Numbered from the stretch's first letter, positions 1 to 11,764 are shown. The stretch: DNA of 64,000 bases from Onthophagus taurus (GCF_036711975.1 NC_091976.1:23870001-23934000); one strand, 5' to 3'. Notes: generated from the sequence alone by a model not told the origin. Translations and numbers: made by a program.

Positions 1-104
1 ACAGTATAAAAGAAAAGTAAAAAGAATAACATTTTAAGACAGCAGGATAGCATATAGTGACTATTTCATATTATTTCACACTTTCAATTAGCAAATGCTA
101 GAAC

Positions 105-136
105 TAACACTAGAACTAGAAACATTCGAGTTTAGT
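105..136. repeat. CTAG-rich dispersed repeat, short fragment
   Basis: This is a short piece of the CTAG-rich repeat (AGAACTAACACTAGAACTAG, then AACATTCGAGTTTAG) seen in longer form near 8.6 kb, 18.1 kb and 44.2 kb. No gene is visible in the first 250 bases. Confidence 0.6.
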
Positions 137-249
137 AATAGCTGAGTGTAACATATTGATCCGATACTGACGTCATTTTCTGGATTACAAAAGAACAAAG
201 GATGTAGCAATCTTTTAGATTCTACTTTCTTCATCTACTTTCGACTAGG

Positions 250-1720
250 AATGTATCCCTGTTTCTCAAGCCTTATGTTTGGACTTTACTCCACACACGA
301 GAACAACCAGCTCTGTGCCCATCAATCTCCTCTCATCCATTCTTTCCACATGCTCCTTCCACCTTTTCTTTCTTACTTTTCTCCATTTTACTACATCCTG
401 TATGTTACATCTTTCTCTCATCTGAGGTCTGCCTATCTCGCAGTGTCATATTCAACATAGATCTCAAAACTTTCATCTCCATCACCCTCATCCTCTGTTT
501 ACTCTTCTATGTTTCTGCTGGCGTCTCGGTGCCATATGTTAGTATGGGTCATATCATGGTTTTATATATTTTCATTTTTCTTTTTATAAGCAGGTATTTG
601 TTCTGCCATATAGTGTTCCTTAGATAGCCTGCCACTTGTGTTACTCTTGTAACTTGTGCTTCCTTACATAGATCTCGATAGCTTGTAATTTTTACACCTA
701 GATATTTAACATGCACAACTTGTTCTATTATACAGTCTTCAGTTTGTAGTTTGCAGCGTCTTGGTTCTTTCGATATTACCATACATTTTGTTTGTTCCGT
801 TGATAGTTTCATATTGTATTGTTTAGCTGCTATGTTGAAGTGAAACATAGCAAACTAAGTTAACATTTTGGGTCCCTATCTTGTATCCTAGTTTGGGTTT
901 GATGGCTTCTATTATGCGGTTCATTAGTACATAGTACTTCGTTTATGCCTCGTGTAGTCATTATTTTAATAGAATTGTTGGTGTGTATGTCGTCTACTAT
1001 TTGTGCTGGTACATTTTCATCTTCTAATATATCGATAACATCCTCTTTCTTAACTCGATCAAAGACTTTAGGCAAGTCGACGAAACAGAAAAAGGCGGGA
1101 TTATTAAATTCTATTGATTTTTCTATAATCTGCTTAATAATAAAGATTACATCCGTTGTGTCTCTTTGTTTCGGAATCCCTGCTGCTCTTCTGCTATTTC
1201 TGCAATTTCTTTTGTAATCTAGATTGTTATAAATCCTGTGTGGTAGGATCTTCTCTGTGAATTTTTTCTGTTGTATAGATTTGGTTTTTTGGCTATATCC
1301 ATATTTATCTTACAAAGTACCATTCCATGATCAATTCCAATATTTGCAAAAGTCGGTAGCCGACTTTCTGACATTATTGCTGGTCCATGGATGTTGACGT
1401 TTATGATCAAAGAAAGTTGAAGCTCCTCCCTACTCTAATTTAAGTCGCCTTCATTAATTTTTTGTTTGATTCCAGGTATAACATCTCTTCTGATGTGTCC
1501 ATTAATATGTTTTATCTAATAGATCTTGAAGAGTGTTACAAAATGCATTCCTTTCATGTTTGGGTCTTTCAGTTTGTGGAGCATATATAGATATGATATA
1601 GAATTCTGAGTTCTTTGATTCACATAGAGTGTGTGTTAATAATGTTATTATTAATATTCCCACCACAGCATTCGCTCTTTCAGATTTCTCAGTTCCTTTC
1701 CTTTCCTTCGTGTTTCATTA
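250..1720 (-). mobile_element. Decayed RTE-like non-LTR retrotransposon
   Basis: Read on the minus strand from high to low coordinate, broken frames follow the order of an APE endonuclease plus reverse transcriptase. Around 1560-1600 there is IISIYAPQTERP, typical of the endonuclease. Around 1190 there is EEQQGFR, and near 1075 LPKVFDRVKKEDVI, an RT palm block. VKYLGVKITS with the following thumb region lies at 549-848. Between about 250 and 545 the frame continues as LTYGTE and MEMKVLRS. Stops and frameshifts separate the pieces and the catalytic FADD block is not intact, so the copy is dead. The assignment to RTE-like elements rests on motif resemblance only. It appears to lie in an intron upstream of the gustatory receptor exons and reads opposite to them. 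Confidence 0.75.
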
Positions 1721-1756
1721 GATATCTAATAAATTAGATAATTTTAATCTTAATAG

Positions 1757-2307
1757 ATTTATGGACTTACATCTGAAATTGTCGACCATGGCTTTCGATT
1801 TACATTCAAAGAAACGGGTTTATTAGTTGATGCAGGTTATTGCATGGTTTTACTTTATATTTTTTGCGATTGCTCGCATAACGCTTCTGTTAACATAGCA
1901 AGTAGAGTGCAAACGACTTTGTTAAACATGGATTTAACATCCGTTGATACATCAACTATAAAAGAGGTAAAAATAAATGTTAAGTACGCTTTTTTGAGGT
2001 TTAATTAATTTTTTTGGCGTAGATTGAATTGTTTTTAATAGCTATTGAGATGAATCCGCCAAAGGTATCATTGAGGGGTTATACAATTGTTAATAGGGAA
2101 CTTATATCATCGGTGAGTTAATAATAACAACAAAATATTAATTAACAGCTCCTTATTATCACAATAATATCGATATTATAACATTTTTTTTGTTCTTAGA
2201 GTGTCTCTACAATGGCAATTTATCTCATCGTTTTGTTGCAATTCAAGATTAGCCTCATAAGAGAAAGTAATAACTTATTACTTTACACAAACAAAACATC
2301 CTTATAA
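1757..2307 (+). CDS. Gustatory receptor, C-terminal three exons (partial)
   Basis: Three phase-0 exons are visible: 1757-1966 (acceptor ATAG, donor GTAAAA), 2023-2112 (donor GTGAGT) and 2200-2307 (stop TAA). The last two encode NPPKVSLRGYTIVNRELISS and then STMAIYLIVLLQF. This is the conserved C-terminus of insect gustatory receptors: the loop after TM6 with a GY..INR..L motif, then the TM7 TYLIVLLQF signature. Gustatory receptors are seven-helix ligand-gated cation channels of chemosensory neurons. The N-terminal helices are not in the window. A retrotransposon lies directly upstream, so earlier exons are either beyond the left edge or lost. The ligand class cannot be told. The stop lies 69 bp from the convergent PP1 stop, and an AATAAA follows at 2308. 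The visible part has no disabling lesion. Confidence 0.85.
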
Positions 2308-2376
2308 ATAAAAAATAATTAATAATTAAAAAAATAGGCGAATACGTAATAGTTTAAAAAATGTTAAATAATTAAG

Positions 2377-5300
2377 TTATTTTTTTATTTTCGGTCTTAG
2401 AACCTGTAATGCAAAGAAAATTGTTATTAAACGTATTCATAAACGTTGTATATTTCATTATAATTACCTTAAATGTGCATAATAATTCTTCATTCACCGA
2501 AAGTAAAGCTCCAGCGTTATCGAATAAACCGCAATAATTAGGTGCTGAGAAAATTGTAACTAATTTTCTTGATGCGAAAAATTCATAACCATCTTCAACT
2601 ACCTAAAAATTAATCTTATCTAATTTTCGCCTCTACACAATCTCATCGAATGCGCAATTAATTAAATCCTTTATTATATAATTATTAAATTAATTAAATT
2701 AATTATTTACCTGATGCGCTCTGATGATCAAATCAAAATCGTGTTTATTCAAAAACTTAGCAACGATATCCGGCCCGAAAGTAAATGAAACCCCTCTATC
2801 GTTTAAGTTCCAACCTAAGTCGGGCGTTGGATCTGACCAAAGTAAATCGGCTAATAAACCTTCATTTGGGATGTCTATCGGTCTTCTTATTTTTGCAATT
2901 TGACCAACGTCTAATAAATCAGGGCTTAATCCCCCGTGGCAAGCGAATATTTTGTCGTCAATTACCGCGGCGAACGGTAAACACTCGAAAACGTCGGTGA
3001 ATGTTTTAAAAAGTTTGATATTGTATCGTCTTTTACCTAAAACAATGTTAATAAATATAAATAAATTATATGAAACAGTTAATAAATGAAATAAATTACA
3101 TTCATCAAAAAAGCCGTAGATTCTACAAACTGAGGCGCATTCGTGGTTTCCTCGTAAAAGGAAAAAATTTTCCGGGTATTTCACTTTATACGCTAATAAA
3201 AGGCAAATTGTTTCTAACGATTGTTTTCCTCTATCTACATAATCTCCTAGAAATAAATAATTTGATTGCGGTGGAAGACCTCCTTGTGTAAAAATATCTA
3301 ACAGATCTGCATATTGTCCGTGAATATCACCTAAAAAGAAATAATTATAATAATTTGAATCTAATAATAACATTTATTTGTTATAATTACTAAATTAAAC
3401 TTTAAAGGTACAAAATAACAGAAACAAGTTAAACGTTATTTAAAATTTTATCTCGTTTCTTAAAAACTTAAATGGATTTAGGTACTAAAAGCATACATCA
3501 TGAATCATGACATGAAACTGCGTTGAACATTAAATTCAACCGCTAGTTTAATTCGGAAAAGCATACATGAACAATGAATAAGGATTAGGAAGTGTTGCTG
3601 GAGGTAACAACACAAAATATATCTTTACTTATATTATAGCGGCAAAGATAAGAATGAAAGACCAGCAACTGGTGTCGCACTACTGTTGCATGAGAGGTTC
3701 TAAGATAACATCGTCGACATAAAATATCTCTCTGACAGAATACTGCAGGTGACCATCAACTTGCAGAAGTGTAAACTCACGGCTTTGGCCGGATATTAAA
3801 AACCTATTACTTAATACTCCACCATTCACAGGAATTAGTATCTCTTTTAGGTTTTGGACACTGCAGATAATAATCAAGTTCAACCCCAATAGGAGTTTTT
3901 TCATTAGCAACCTCATTGTAACATTTTTGAATAGAGTGGATTCGATGTTCATCGTGAATAATTTAATAAAAGTTTATTATATTTATACTTTGTTTCGGTG
4001 CTACATGTTACATGTTTCGATCCTTCATGGAATCTTCATCAGGCATGACATCAGTATGATGAATAAAAAACAACAAGCAAATCTGCAGTAAGTAATTATG
4101 AGACATATTCAAAGCAAGCTATGGGGAGGAAGGCGATCAGATCTCTGTAGCGTTTATGATATTCCTTCAGGGAGGCGGCATCACAACTTCAAAGAGGAAA
4201 ATGGAAAAATTATTATTATTATTGTAACAATCCCAATACGATATATAAAATCTCTTGTTGCAGTTTCGTCTAGTTTTCTTCTCTTCGCTTGTAATTCCTT
4301 ATCACATTCATTACTAACAGAACTGTCGCTGTTATCACTTTTGATTATTAATTAAAGTATCCTCTTTTTAATGCAAAAAACCGTTTTGAAAAATCACTTT
4401 TAGTTCTTGAGAAAAAAATTTTTGAAATAATCGTCAATTTTTTCGAATTTTACAATTTTCGCCGATTAAGTTTTAAAAATTCATATAAAATCCACTTCTT
4501 GGAATATGAGTATGAAAATTTCCCTAACTGTTAATAAAAGTGTCCTCTTTCCAATGAACCAACCCGTTTTGAAAAATAACTTTTAGTTTTTGAGAAAACA
4601 ATATTTGAAGTTTTGTTAAAATTCTCGATGTTGCAATTTTAATCGATAATTTTCAAAATTCGCTATAAAATTCATTTCTTGAAGGATCCTTGTGGAAGTA
4701 TCACCAATTATTAATTAAAGTATTCTCTTTTTAATGCAAAAAGCCGTTTGGAAAAATCACTTTTAGTTCTTGAGAAAAAAATTTTTGAAATAATCGACAA
4801 TTTTTTCGAATTTTGCAATTTTCGACGATTAAGTTTTAAAAATTCGTATAAAATCGATTTCTTAGAATATGAGTATGGAAATTTCCCGAAATGTTAATAA
4901 AAGTGTCCTCTTTCCAGTACACCAACACGTTTTGAAAAATAACTTTTAGTTATTGAGAAAACAATATTTGAAGTTTTGATAAAATTTTCGATGTTGCAAT
5001 TTTCATCGACAACTTTCAAAATTCGCTATAAAATGTATTTCTTGAAGAATCCTTGTGGAAATATCAGCAATTATTAATTAAAGTATCCTCTTTTTATTGC
5101 AAAAAGCCGTTTTGAAAAATCACTTTTAGTTGTTGAGAAATAAATTTTTGAAACGATCGACAATTTTTTCGAATTTTGCAATTTTCGCCGATTAAGTTTT
5201 AAAAATTCGTATAAAATCGATTTCTTGAAATATGAGTATGAAAATTTCCCGAAATGTTAATAAAAGTGTCCTCTTTCCAATGAACCAACCCGTTTTGAAA

Positions 5301-7769
5301 AATAACTTTTAGTTATTGAGAAAACAATATTTGAAGTTTTGATAAAATTTTCGATGTTGCAATTTTCATCGACAACTTTCAAAATTCGCTATAAAATGTA
5401 TTTCTTGAAGAATCCTTGTGGAAATATCAGCAATTATTAATTAAAGTATCCTCTTTTTATTGCAAAAAGCCGTTTTGAAAAATCACTTTTAGTTGTTGAG
5501 AAATAAATTTTTGAAATGATCGACAATTTTTTCGAATTTTGCGATTTTCGCCGATTAAGTTTTAAAAATTCGTATAAAATCGATTTCTTGGAATATGAGT
5601 ATGAAAATTTCCCGAAATGTTAATAAAAGTGTCCTCTTTCCAATGAACCAACCCGTTTTAAAAAATAACTTTCAGTTTTTGAGAAAACAATGTTTGAAGT
5701 TTTGTTAAAATTTTCGATGTTGCAATTTTCATCGATAATTTTCAAAATTCGCTATAAAATTAATTTCTTGAAGGATCCTTGTGGAAATATCACCAATTAT
5801 TAATGAAAGTATCCTCTTTTTAATGCAAAAAGCCGTTTTGAAAAATCACTCTTAGTTCTTGAGAAATAAATTCTCAATCACTAAAATAGACCAATTCTAT
5901 TAGACCCTTCAGGATTGTGTTTCCAATTCAGTATGCCAAGATCAAACAGATTTTCTGGACGACCGCCCACAAGGTGAATTAGCTGGAATTCTTCACCCCA
6001 GACAAACTTTAAATTATAGAGATATACATATATCATTTAGACGTCTCTAAATTATAGAGTACAAGGCAATGGCCTTAAAAAGAGTAAGAAAAAAATTAAT
6101 AAAATCAAAATTTCAATCAACTGCCATTGTCGAAATTGCATATTCTATGTTGAAATTGTTGTTTCATACTGAGGTGTTGTTTGAATGGAGTAAAATTTTT
6201 AAGATTCCATATCAATATGTCATAAAATAGAATCAGCGGTAAATAAATATATCTGATATGTGATAAAACGATACATAAAATAATATTGTGATAATTAGTT
6301 ATTATTCGTGAACTTAATAACAAGTATCTAAATTATTATCACAATAATTGAACTCAAACATTTGATAAATAGAGTCACTAGATTATTGGTTAATAGAAGA
6401 ATCTATCTGTGTTTACATTTATTATCAAAAATCTGTTAATAGAGAATAATTTAGTGTATTTTACATCATACTCTGACAAAAAATGACAAGTATAGGTTAT
6501 GTTGAAACGTCAAAAACACATCCTTTTAAAAATTTTAATAAAAACGTTAATTGTTATATAAAGAAACGAAAATTAACTTAATTGATAAATTTATGTTATT
6601 ATTTACTAAAAAAAATATCCTGGTAATTAACCAAATTAATATTTACTTAAAAAAATATAAAAATAATTAGTGACAATCACTTCTACCAACTTACTATTTA
6701 AATAGTTAAATAGTATCAAGTGACAATTTAAAAATGACATTTAAACGCCACTTTGACGTATTATATTAATTTTACAAATTTATCATTGAAATTAAACCGC
6801 TTTGTTTACGTTTTTGTAAAATAACTTTCAATTCATTTTAATAACAAGAATACGAGCTTTGCACATGAAAACGATAATTATACGCTAACCAGTTTAGCGG
6901 TTGCGGTTAAATTTTCAAGTTACACTTAAAATATTGAAACCTTGAGTGACGTAGAAAATGTTATTAAAAGAAAAGGCGTATTCTTGTTTTGAACAAGAAG
7001 TATAACTTATTCTTTTTCAAGTCTCAAATCACGTTTTTCTTATAAAAAAGTACCTTTTTTTCATTTAATTACGGCAATTACTGTAAAAAAACCTAACAAT
7101 TAGTTTCTTTTTTACGATTTCAACATAAAGAATGTTTGATGATTCATAAGAATTCCAAGTTCGAAAGAGCGAGAAAAATTTCAACGTGAGATTATAATTT
7201 TGATAATTTTTTTTTATATCCTGTAGATTACTTATCGACAACGCAATTGTAATACGATTAGAAACATAATTTTAGCAGGATTCAAAGCAAAATTCGGGTA
7301 CCTTAATTAAACAGTAAAAAAAAATTGTTAAAAAATAAAAAGATAACCATATTCCGTAGAAGATAATAAAATAAAAATATAATAATAACTTATCAATTAA
7401 ATATTAATGATAAAAATAATGTTTTACCCGATAATACAACCAGATAAGTAAGTTAATATTAAATGAAAAATATAAAATACGTAATAACAATCGACTCGAA
7501 ATGATATATTTAATTAATAAAAAAATTGTAATCGGACTCACCTACAATATTTAACGGGGCTTCTAATTCTAATAACGATGGTTGTGATAACAATATTTCT
7601 CTTGATTTCAAACACAAAGCCTTTAAAGTTGTTTCAGGCAAGAACCCACCTTTACTTTTGTTTGTTTTCGCTAAAAAAAAATAAACGATAAAATTGTGAA
7701 TATAATTAAAAATGAATTTAAGCAACCTGTAAGTAGTTTGTTAATAACTTCTTCGACATTTAAAGCCAT
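2377..7769 (-). CDS. PP1-type serine/threonine protein phosphatase catalytic subunit, divergent
   Basis: Six exons join in phase to 296 codons: 7727-7769 (ATG at 7769), 7542-7670, 3100-3330, 2711-3036, 2468-2602 and 2377-2403 (TAA). The metal-site motifs of the PPP family are all present: GDIHGQY (residues 58-64), GDYVDRG (86-92), RGNHE (117-121), then [20 protein letters not shown] and SAPNYCG. PP1 dephosphorylates phospho-Ser/Thr proteins under the control of RVxF-type partners. [12 protein letters not shown] and the [11 protein letters not shown] segment favour PP1 over PP2A or PP4. It is about 30 residues shorter than ordinary PP1 (about 327 aa), with a divergent N-terminus and a short lysine-rich end (VLRPKIKK) in place of the usual tail. 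This resembles fast-evolving, often germline-biased PP1 paralogues rather than the housekeeping gene, but the expression is inference. Intron 2 is 4.2 kb and holds a hAT-derived satellite element. Confidence 0.92.
3590..4352 (-). pseudogene. hAT-family transposase C-terminal fragment, copy 1
   Basis: On the minus strand the frame reads [13 protein letters not shown] followed about ten residues later by CEWWS. A conserved acidic/EWW pattern like this is typical of the C-terminal dimerisation region of hAT transposases. Stops follow directly after it. The same segment recurs on the plus strand at 34021-34281. In both places it is joined to the 363-bp tandem array. The copy is interrupted at 3923-4220 by a 298-bp retroposed insert. 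It lies inside intron 2 of the PP1 gene. The hAT assignment rests on this short block and is moderate. Confidence 0.55.
3923..4220 (+). mobile_element. Retroposed insert (LINE 3' end or SINE) with ATT-repeat tail
   Basis: The insert is flanked by an exact 8-bp direct repeat ATTGTAAC (3915-3922 and 4221-4228) and ends in a short (TTA)n tail at about 4209-4220. The related hAT fragment near 34.15 kb lacks it: there the sequence passes straight through GATTGTTATAATGAAG. So the empty-site state is seen inside this window. A TTTCG..CCTTCATGGAATC..CATCAGG stretch inside resembles 3' untranslated ends of insect non-LTR elements. Confidence 0.7.
4353..5870. repeat. 363-bp tandem array, copy 1 (dimeric satellite)
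   Basis: The marker CCTCTTTTTAATGC recurs at 4361, 4724, 5087, 5450 and 5813, a constant spacing of 363 bp. Each unit is a dimer of about 183 and 180 bp, marked by CCTCTTTTTAATGCA and CCTCTTTCCAATGAACC. There are a little over four units. The array abuts the hAT-like fragment at 4352. The same array and junction occur in inverse orientation at 32395-34020. Confidence 0.93.
5871..7541. other. PP1 intron 2 remainder, AT-rich, no gene recognised
   Basis: This stretch is very AT-rich and I see no coding exon in it. It does contain AGGTTATGTTGAAACGTCAA at 6494-6513 and TGACAATCACTTCTACCAAC at 6671-6690. Both have counterparts in the Arp10/ATP13A promoter region, as reported in the findings. Confidence 0.6.
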
Positions 7770-8611
7770 TTTATTTGTTAATCCTTGTAGTGTGATAGAG
7801 AGGTAAACGAACAATAAAACCGTAACTCAACGTTATCTACATGACAATTTCGAACGTACTGGTTCTCGTTATCTACACTTGCTTTATGGATTACATACCG
7901 CTGTCGATAATTTTTTATTTTGCTATGCTTCATGTTTTTACACAATGTTCCCCACCTTGGATAGGACAATGTACAAAAGAAAATAAAAATTTACAAATTC
8001 TTTTTTCAAATAAATTTGAAACGTGAAAATAAATATTTTCTTTTTTAATTTACATTATTACAAATAATATTTTAATATATCCTTGAAAAGAAAGATTTTT
8101 TTTTAAATTTTTTGAAATTAAATTTCAATTTAAAGTAGCTCCATCTATGTTTTGGTTTAGTAACTATCCGTAATATTATTATTACAGGTTCCTATAATAA
8201 TGACATTAATTATATTTGAATTTCCTAACATAATTAAAAAAAATTAAAATATCGATTATTGTAAATTGATACAGTGAAAGCTCTAATAAGCTGACAATTC
8301 CACTACTTTTACTTACTTATGAGAAAAGACAACTCAAATTAAAGTACAGTGGCAGACAAAAATCTACATAGCATTGAATTATGAGATAAAAATAAAAATG
8401 TTGTGTCTCAGTGTTACAGGGAAAAGAAAAAATATAATGGCTATCGTAAATCTGATGCTGAAACATATTTTATTTTTTATCAAAATTTCTTTAAATTTCC
8501 ATTGTCGATCTTGGATTTCGCTATTAAATCATCTTTCTTTAATGGACTCATAAGACGGATGATATCATGTGTATTTCTTTCTAAAAGAGTCTGCCTAGTA
8601 GTCCGTAGATT

Positions 8612-8882
8612 AACAATTAAAAGTAGAACTAATACTAGAAGTAGAAAGTTTCGAGTTTAGCCGTACGTCTCTTAATACAGCTAAATACGAATATTTCTAG
8701 TTCTAGTATACTTTTATTGATCTAAAACTAGAACTAACACTAGACCTAGAACTAGAAATGATCGGGTTTGTAGGTCTAGTGTTAGTTCCAGTTTTAATAG
8801 TTATTCAGCCCTATATTTTTATTAAACTAAAACGCACAGCTAAACCCGAATATTTCTAGGTCTAATATTAGTTTTAGCGTTT
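8612..8882. repeat. CTAG-rich palindromic dispersed repeat
   Basis: Arrays of AACTAGAACTAACACTAG and its complement alternate with a partial palindrome around GTTTAGCCGTACGTCTCTTA. Related copies lie at 105-136, 18055-18205 and 44155-44720. It has no coding potential. Confidence 0.75.
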
Positions 8883-8886
8883 AATA

Positions 8887-9535
8887 TACAGGGGGTGTGT
8901 CAAATGTCTGGAATATAGCTAATAACTTCGCCATTTGTGGTTTTAAAGAAAAAAAATTCAAATACAAGTTTCTTTATTAATCGTGGCGCATTTTTTGGCG
9001 ATATTTGCTTGTTTGTATTGTTTTTTGTTCCGTTGCTATGGCAACCAACATTGACATTTTAAATGGGATGCATATGGTTTTTTTGTATACTTTGATAGAG
9101 GATAAATCTCTCTGCGTTGACCATATCAAATCATATGATTGTATAAGAAAATAAGCTTAAACTGTCAATTTTTTGACATTTAAAAGTGACAACTGCGTTA
9201 TTTCGGCGCCTACTTTAATTGTAATTTGCTGAATTAATATTTTCAGAGAACGCATTTTTTCTCGATTTCTTTCTTATACAATCATATGATTTGATATGTT
9301 CATCACGTAGAGCGATTTATTCTCTATAAAAAAATTAAAAAAAAAACATATGCATCCCATTTAAAATAACAATCTTGGTTGCCATAGCAACGAAACAAAA
9401 AAGCAAATGTAAACAAGCAAATATCGCCAAAAAATGCGCCACAATGAATAAAGAATTTTTTATTTGAAACATTTTTCTTTAAAACCATAAATGGCGAAGT
9501 TATTGGCTATATCCAGACTTTTGACACACTCTGTA
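8887..9535. mobile_element. Foldback/MITE element 1 (649 bp)
   Basis: The left arm TACAGGGGGTGTGTCAAATG and the right end TTTTGACACACTCTGTA are inverted copies. Complementarity continues inward for about 260 bp on each side, so nearly the whole element can fold into one hairpin. Internal landmarks such as CATATGATTGTATAAGAAA and its complement confirm this. No ORF is present. TA-flanked TACAGGGTG ends suit a Tc1/mariner-derived MITE. Confidence 0.85.
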
Positions 9536-11405
9536 TACAGGGTGTCTCACGTAACTGGTTCGTTAGAACTTTTTTAGGTTCCAGTATTTGTACAGTTTTG
9601 AAATTTTGGTAGTATGTGTTGTTCAGTCGGAACTTTCGATCTAAAATATTTTCAAGATGGCTGCCACTTCCGGTCTACCGGAAGTAGACCATAACTTCGT
9701 TATTTTAAATGGAATGCTATAGTTTTTATTGCACCTTTTAATTGTACGTAAAAAAATATGTTGACTTTCATAAAAGGTATTGGTACCTAGCGTTTTTTGT
9801 TTTTGAGTTATTTTGGTTTTAAACTTTTTTTTTGATAAATTTCAACATGCTCTTTAAAACTCTATATCTCAGCCAAAGTTCATTCAAAAAAGATTTACTT
9901 TGGAACGATTACTCTTCAGATGTTGTCAAATAGATTGCCATTTGTTGTATCGGAGTATCTTATACAGGATGGTCAAAAATTGAATTACAGTTTCTCCATA
10001 TTCAATGGTGAGAAAGTCGAAAATTTTAAATGGAACGCCCTATATTTTATTAACATACACGAAAGGGAATTTAATTCTCTACAATTTATCTATACACATT
10101 CCTATACTTATTTATTGTAGTTTCTCTCATATTCGTAAATTTATCAAAACATGCAGAAAATGCAGGAAACCGTTTGTATTTTTATTAGAAGGCCATAACA
10201 TTTTGACAGTTTTTTGTTTAATTTATTTCCATTATTATTTGTACTATTAACTACGATTGATAATCTTTTAGTTTACTAGCTTTTATTTACCAAAAATAAC
10301 AAACAGAACATGATCAAATAAATGAAACTATTAAAACAAAAAGTTAATGACAAAAACTAGTTTTGAATAAAAATATAAATTTATAATATAAATTTGTTAT
10401 TAAATTGAATTTGGAAATGCAATTAAATACGTTAAAATATTTATTTCGTTGTCTTCATCACTGGTGACCGGAAATATGCGATTTCTTTTGGTCTCGATAT
10501 ATCCAGAACTAATAAATTCTTTATCAATTTTTTGAAATTTTTCCTCGTGATGGGCGTTAGGTTTGTTAGGCATCTCTCATTAAGTGTTCGACACGTCTTG
10601 TCCAAAAGTTTATTGCATTCGCCATCAATACAAAATAAATTTCAAATAACGGCGTTGGAATAATTTACCATGATGTTCAATAACTTACACCCGTCGTCAA
10701 ATGTAACTAATGGCAACAATAATACAAACATGGACCAAAAACTGTCAACATTCCATAGCTTTCTAATAAAAAAACCTGCATTTCGTGCATGTTTTAATAA
10801 ATGTCGCAATATGAGGCAAACTACAATAAATAGGCATGGGAATGTGTATAGGTAATTTGTAGAGAATTAAATTCTCTTCCTGATAGCCTAAAAAAATATG
10901 GAGCGTTCCATTTAAAATTTTCGACTTTCTCGCCATTGAATATGGAGAAACTGTAATTCAATTTTTGACCACCTGTATAAGATACTCCGATACAACAAAT
11001 GGCAATCTATTTGACAACATCTGAAGAGTAATCGTGCCAAAGTAGATCTTTTTTGAATGAACTTTAGCTGAGATATGGAGTTTTAAAGAGCATGTTGAAA
11101 TTTATCAAAAAAAGTTTAAAACCAAAATAATTCAAAAACAAAAAAGGCTAGGTACCAATAACTTTTATCAAAGTCAACCTATTTTTTTTACGTACAATTA
11201 AACTGTGCAATAAAAACTATAGCATTCCATTTAAAATAGCGAAGTTATGGTCTACTTCCGGTAGACTGGAAGTGGCGGCCATCTTGAAAATATTTGAGAT
11301 CGAAAGTTCCGAATGAATAACCCATGCTACCAAAATTTCAAACCTCTACGAATAGTGGAACATGAAAAAGTTCTAACGAACCAGTTACGTGAGACACCCT
11401 GTGTA
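9536..11405. mobile_element. Foldback element 2 (about 1.87 kb, arms about 680 bp)
   Basis: It begins TACAGGGTGTCTCACGTAAC and ends with the complement GTTACGTGAGACACCCTGTG. The arms run at about 9536-10215 and 10740-11405, with a spacer of about 520 bp. The short open frames inside are mirror-image accidents of the arms. It abuts element 1 directly. No transposase is visible. Confidence 0.85.
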
Positions 11406-11416
11406 TTAACCTTAAT

Positions 11417-11764
11417 ATACAGGTGTTTTGTATTTTTGTAAGTCGTGGCATAATATTAATCACAAATACTAGAGTGAGAATGATGACGATTCGTGTAAAA
11501 ATTTTTGATGTAAACCCATAAATAGCTAAGATTTTCTTAAATATTATATACCCTTGGTACACTCATAACATATACCAAATTTGGTTGTTCTAGCTTAATG
11601 TATTACGAAGATATTGAACTTTTTAAAAATTTAAGAGCCAACTTTGAAGGCCTATAACTCCTCAGGTGTACAACTTAGTATAGAGGTAAGTTACGTTAAA
11701 TCATTTTAATTTATTGCCCTCTACATGTCCCTGCTCTGTGTCGGTTCTTATGTGAATCACCCTG
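11417..11764. mobile_element. Short element fragment between foldbacks
   Basis: This 350-bp stretch starts ACAGGTGTTTTGTATTTTTG and ends GAATCACCCTGTATA. Its outer few bases are complementary, which suggests another TACAGGGTG-type element, but long arms are not evident. No ORF is present. Confidence 0.35.

Noticed and set aside
2785-3291. Plus-strand frames opposite PP1 exons
   Set aside because: They are antisense shadows of well-supported PP1 coding exons.
4353-5870. CRISPR-like reading of the regular repeats
   Set aside because: The whole 363-bp unit is repeated, with no alternation of short identical repeats and unique spacers, and the setting is an insect intron.
7841-8026. Short frames on both strands just upstream of the PP1 start
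   Set aside because: They overlap each other antisense, show no motif, and lie where the PP1 promoter is expected.
9920-10855. Three small frames in the 1.87-kb foldback element
   Set aside because: They are located in the inverted arms and mirror one another; no protein motif is seen.
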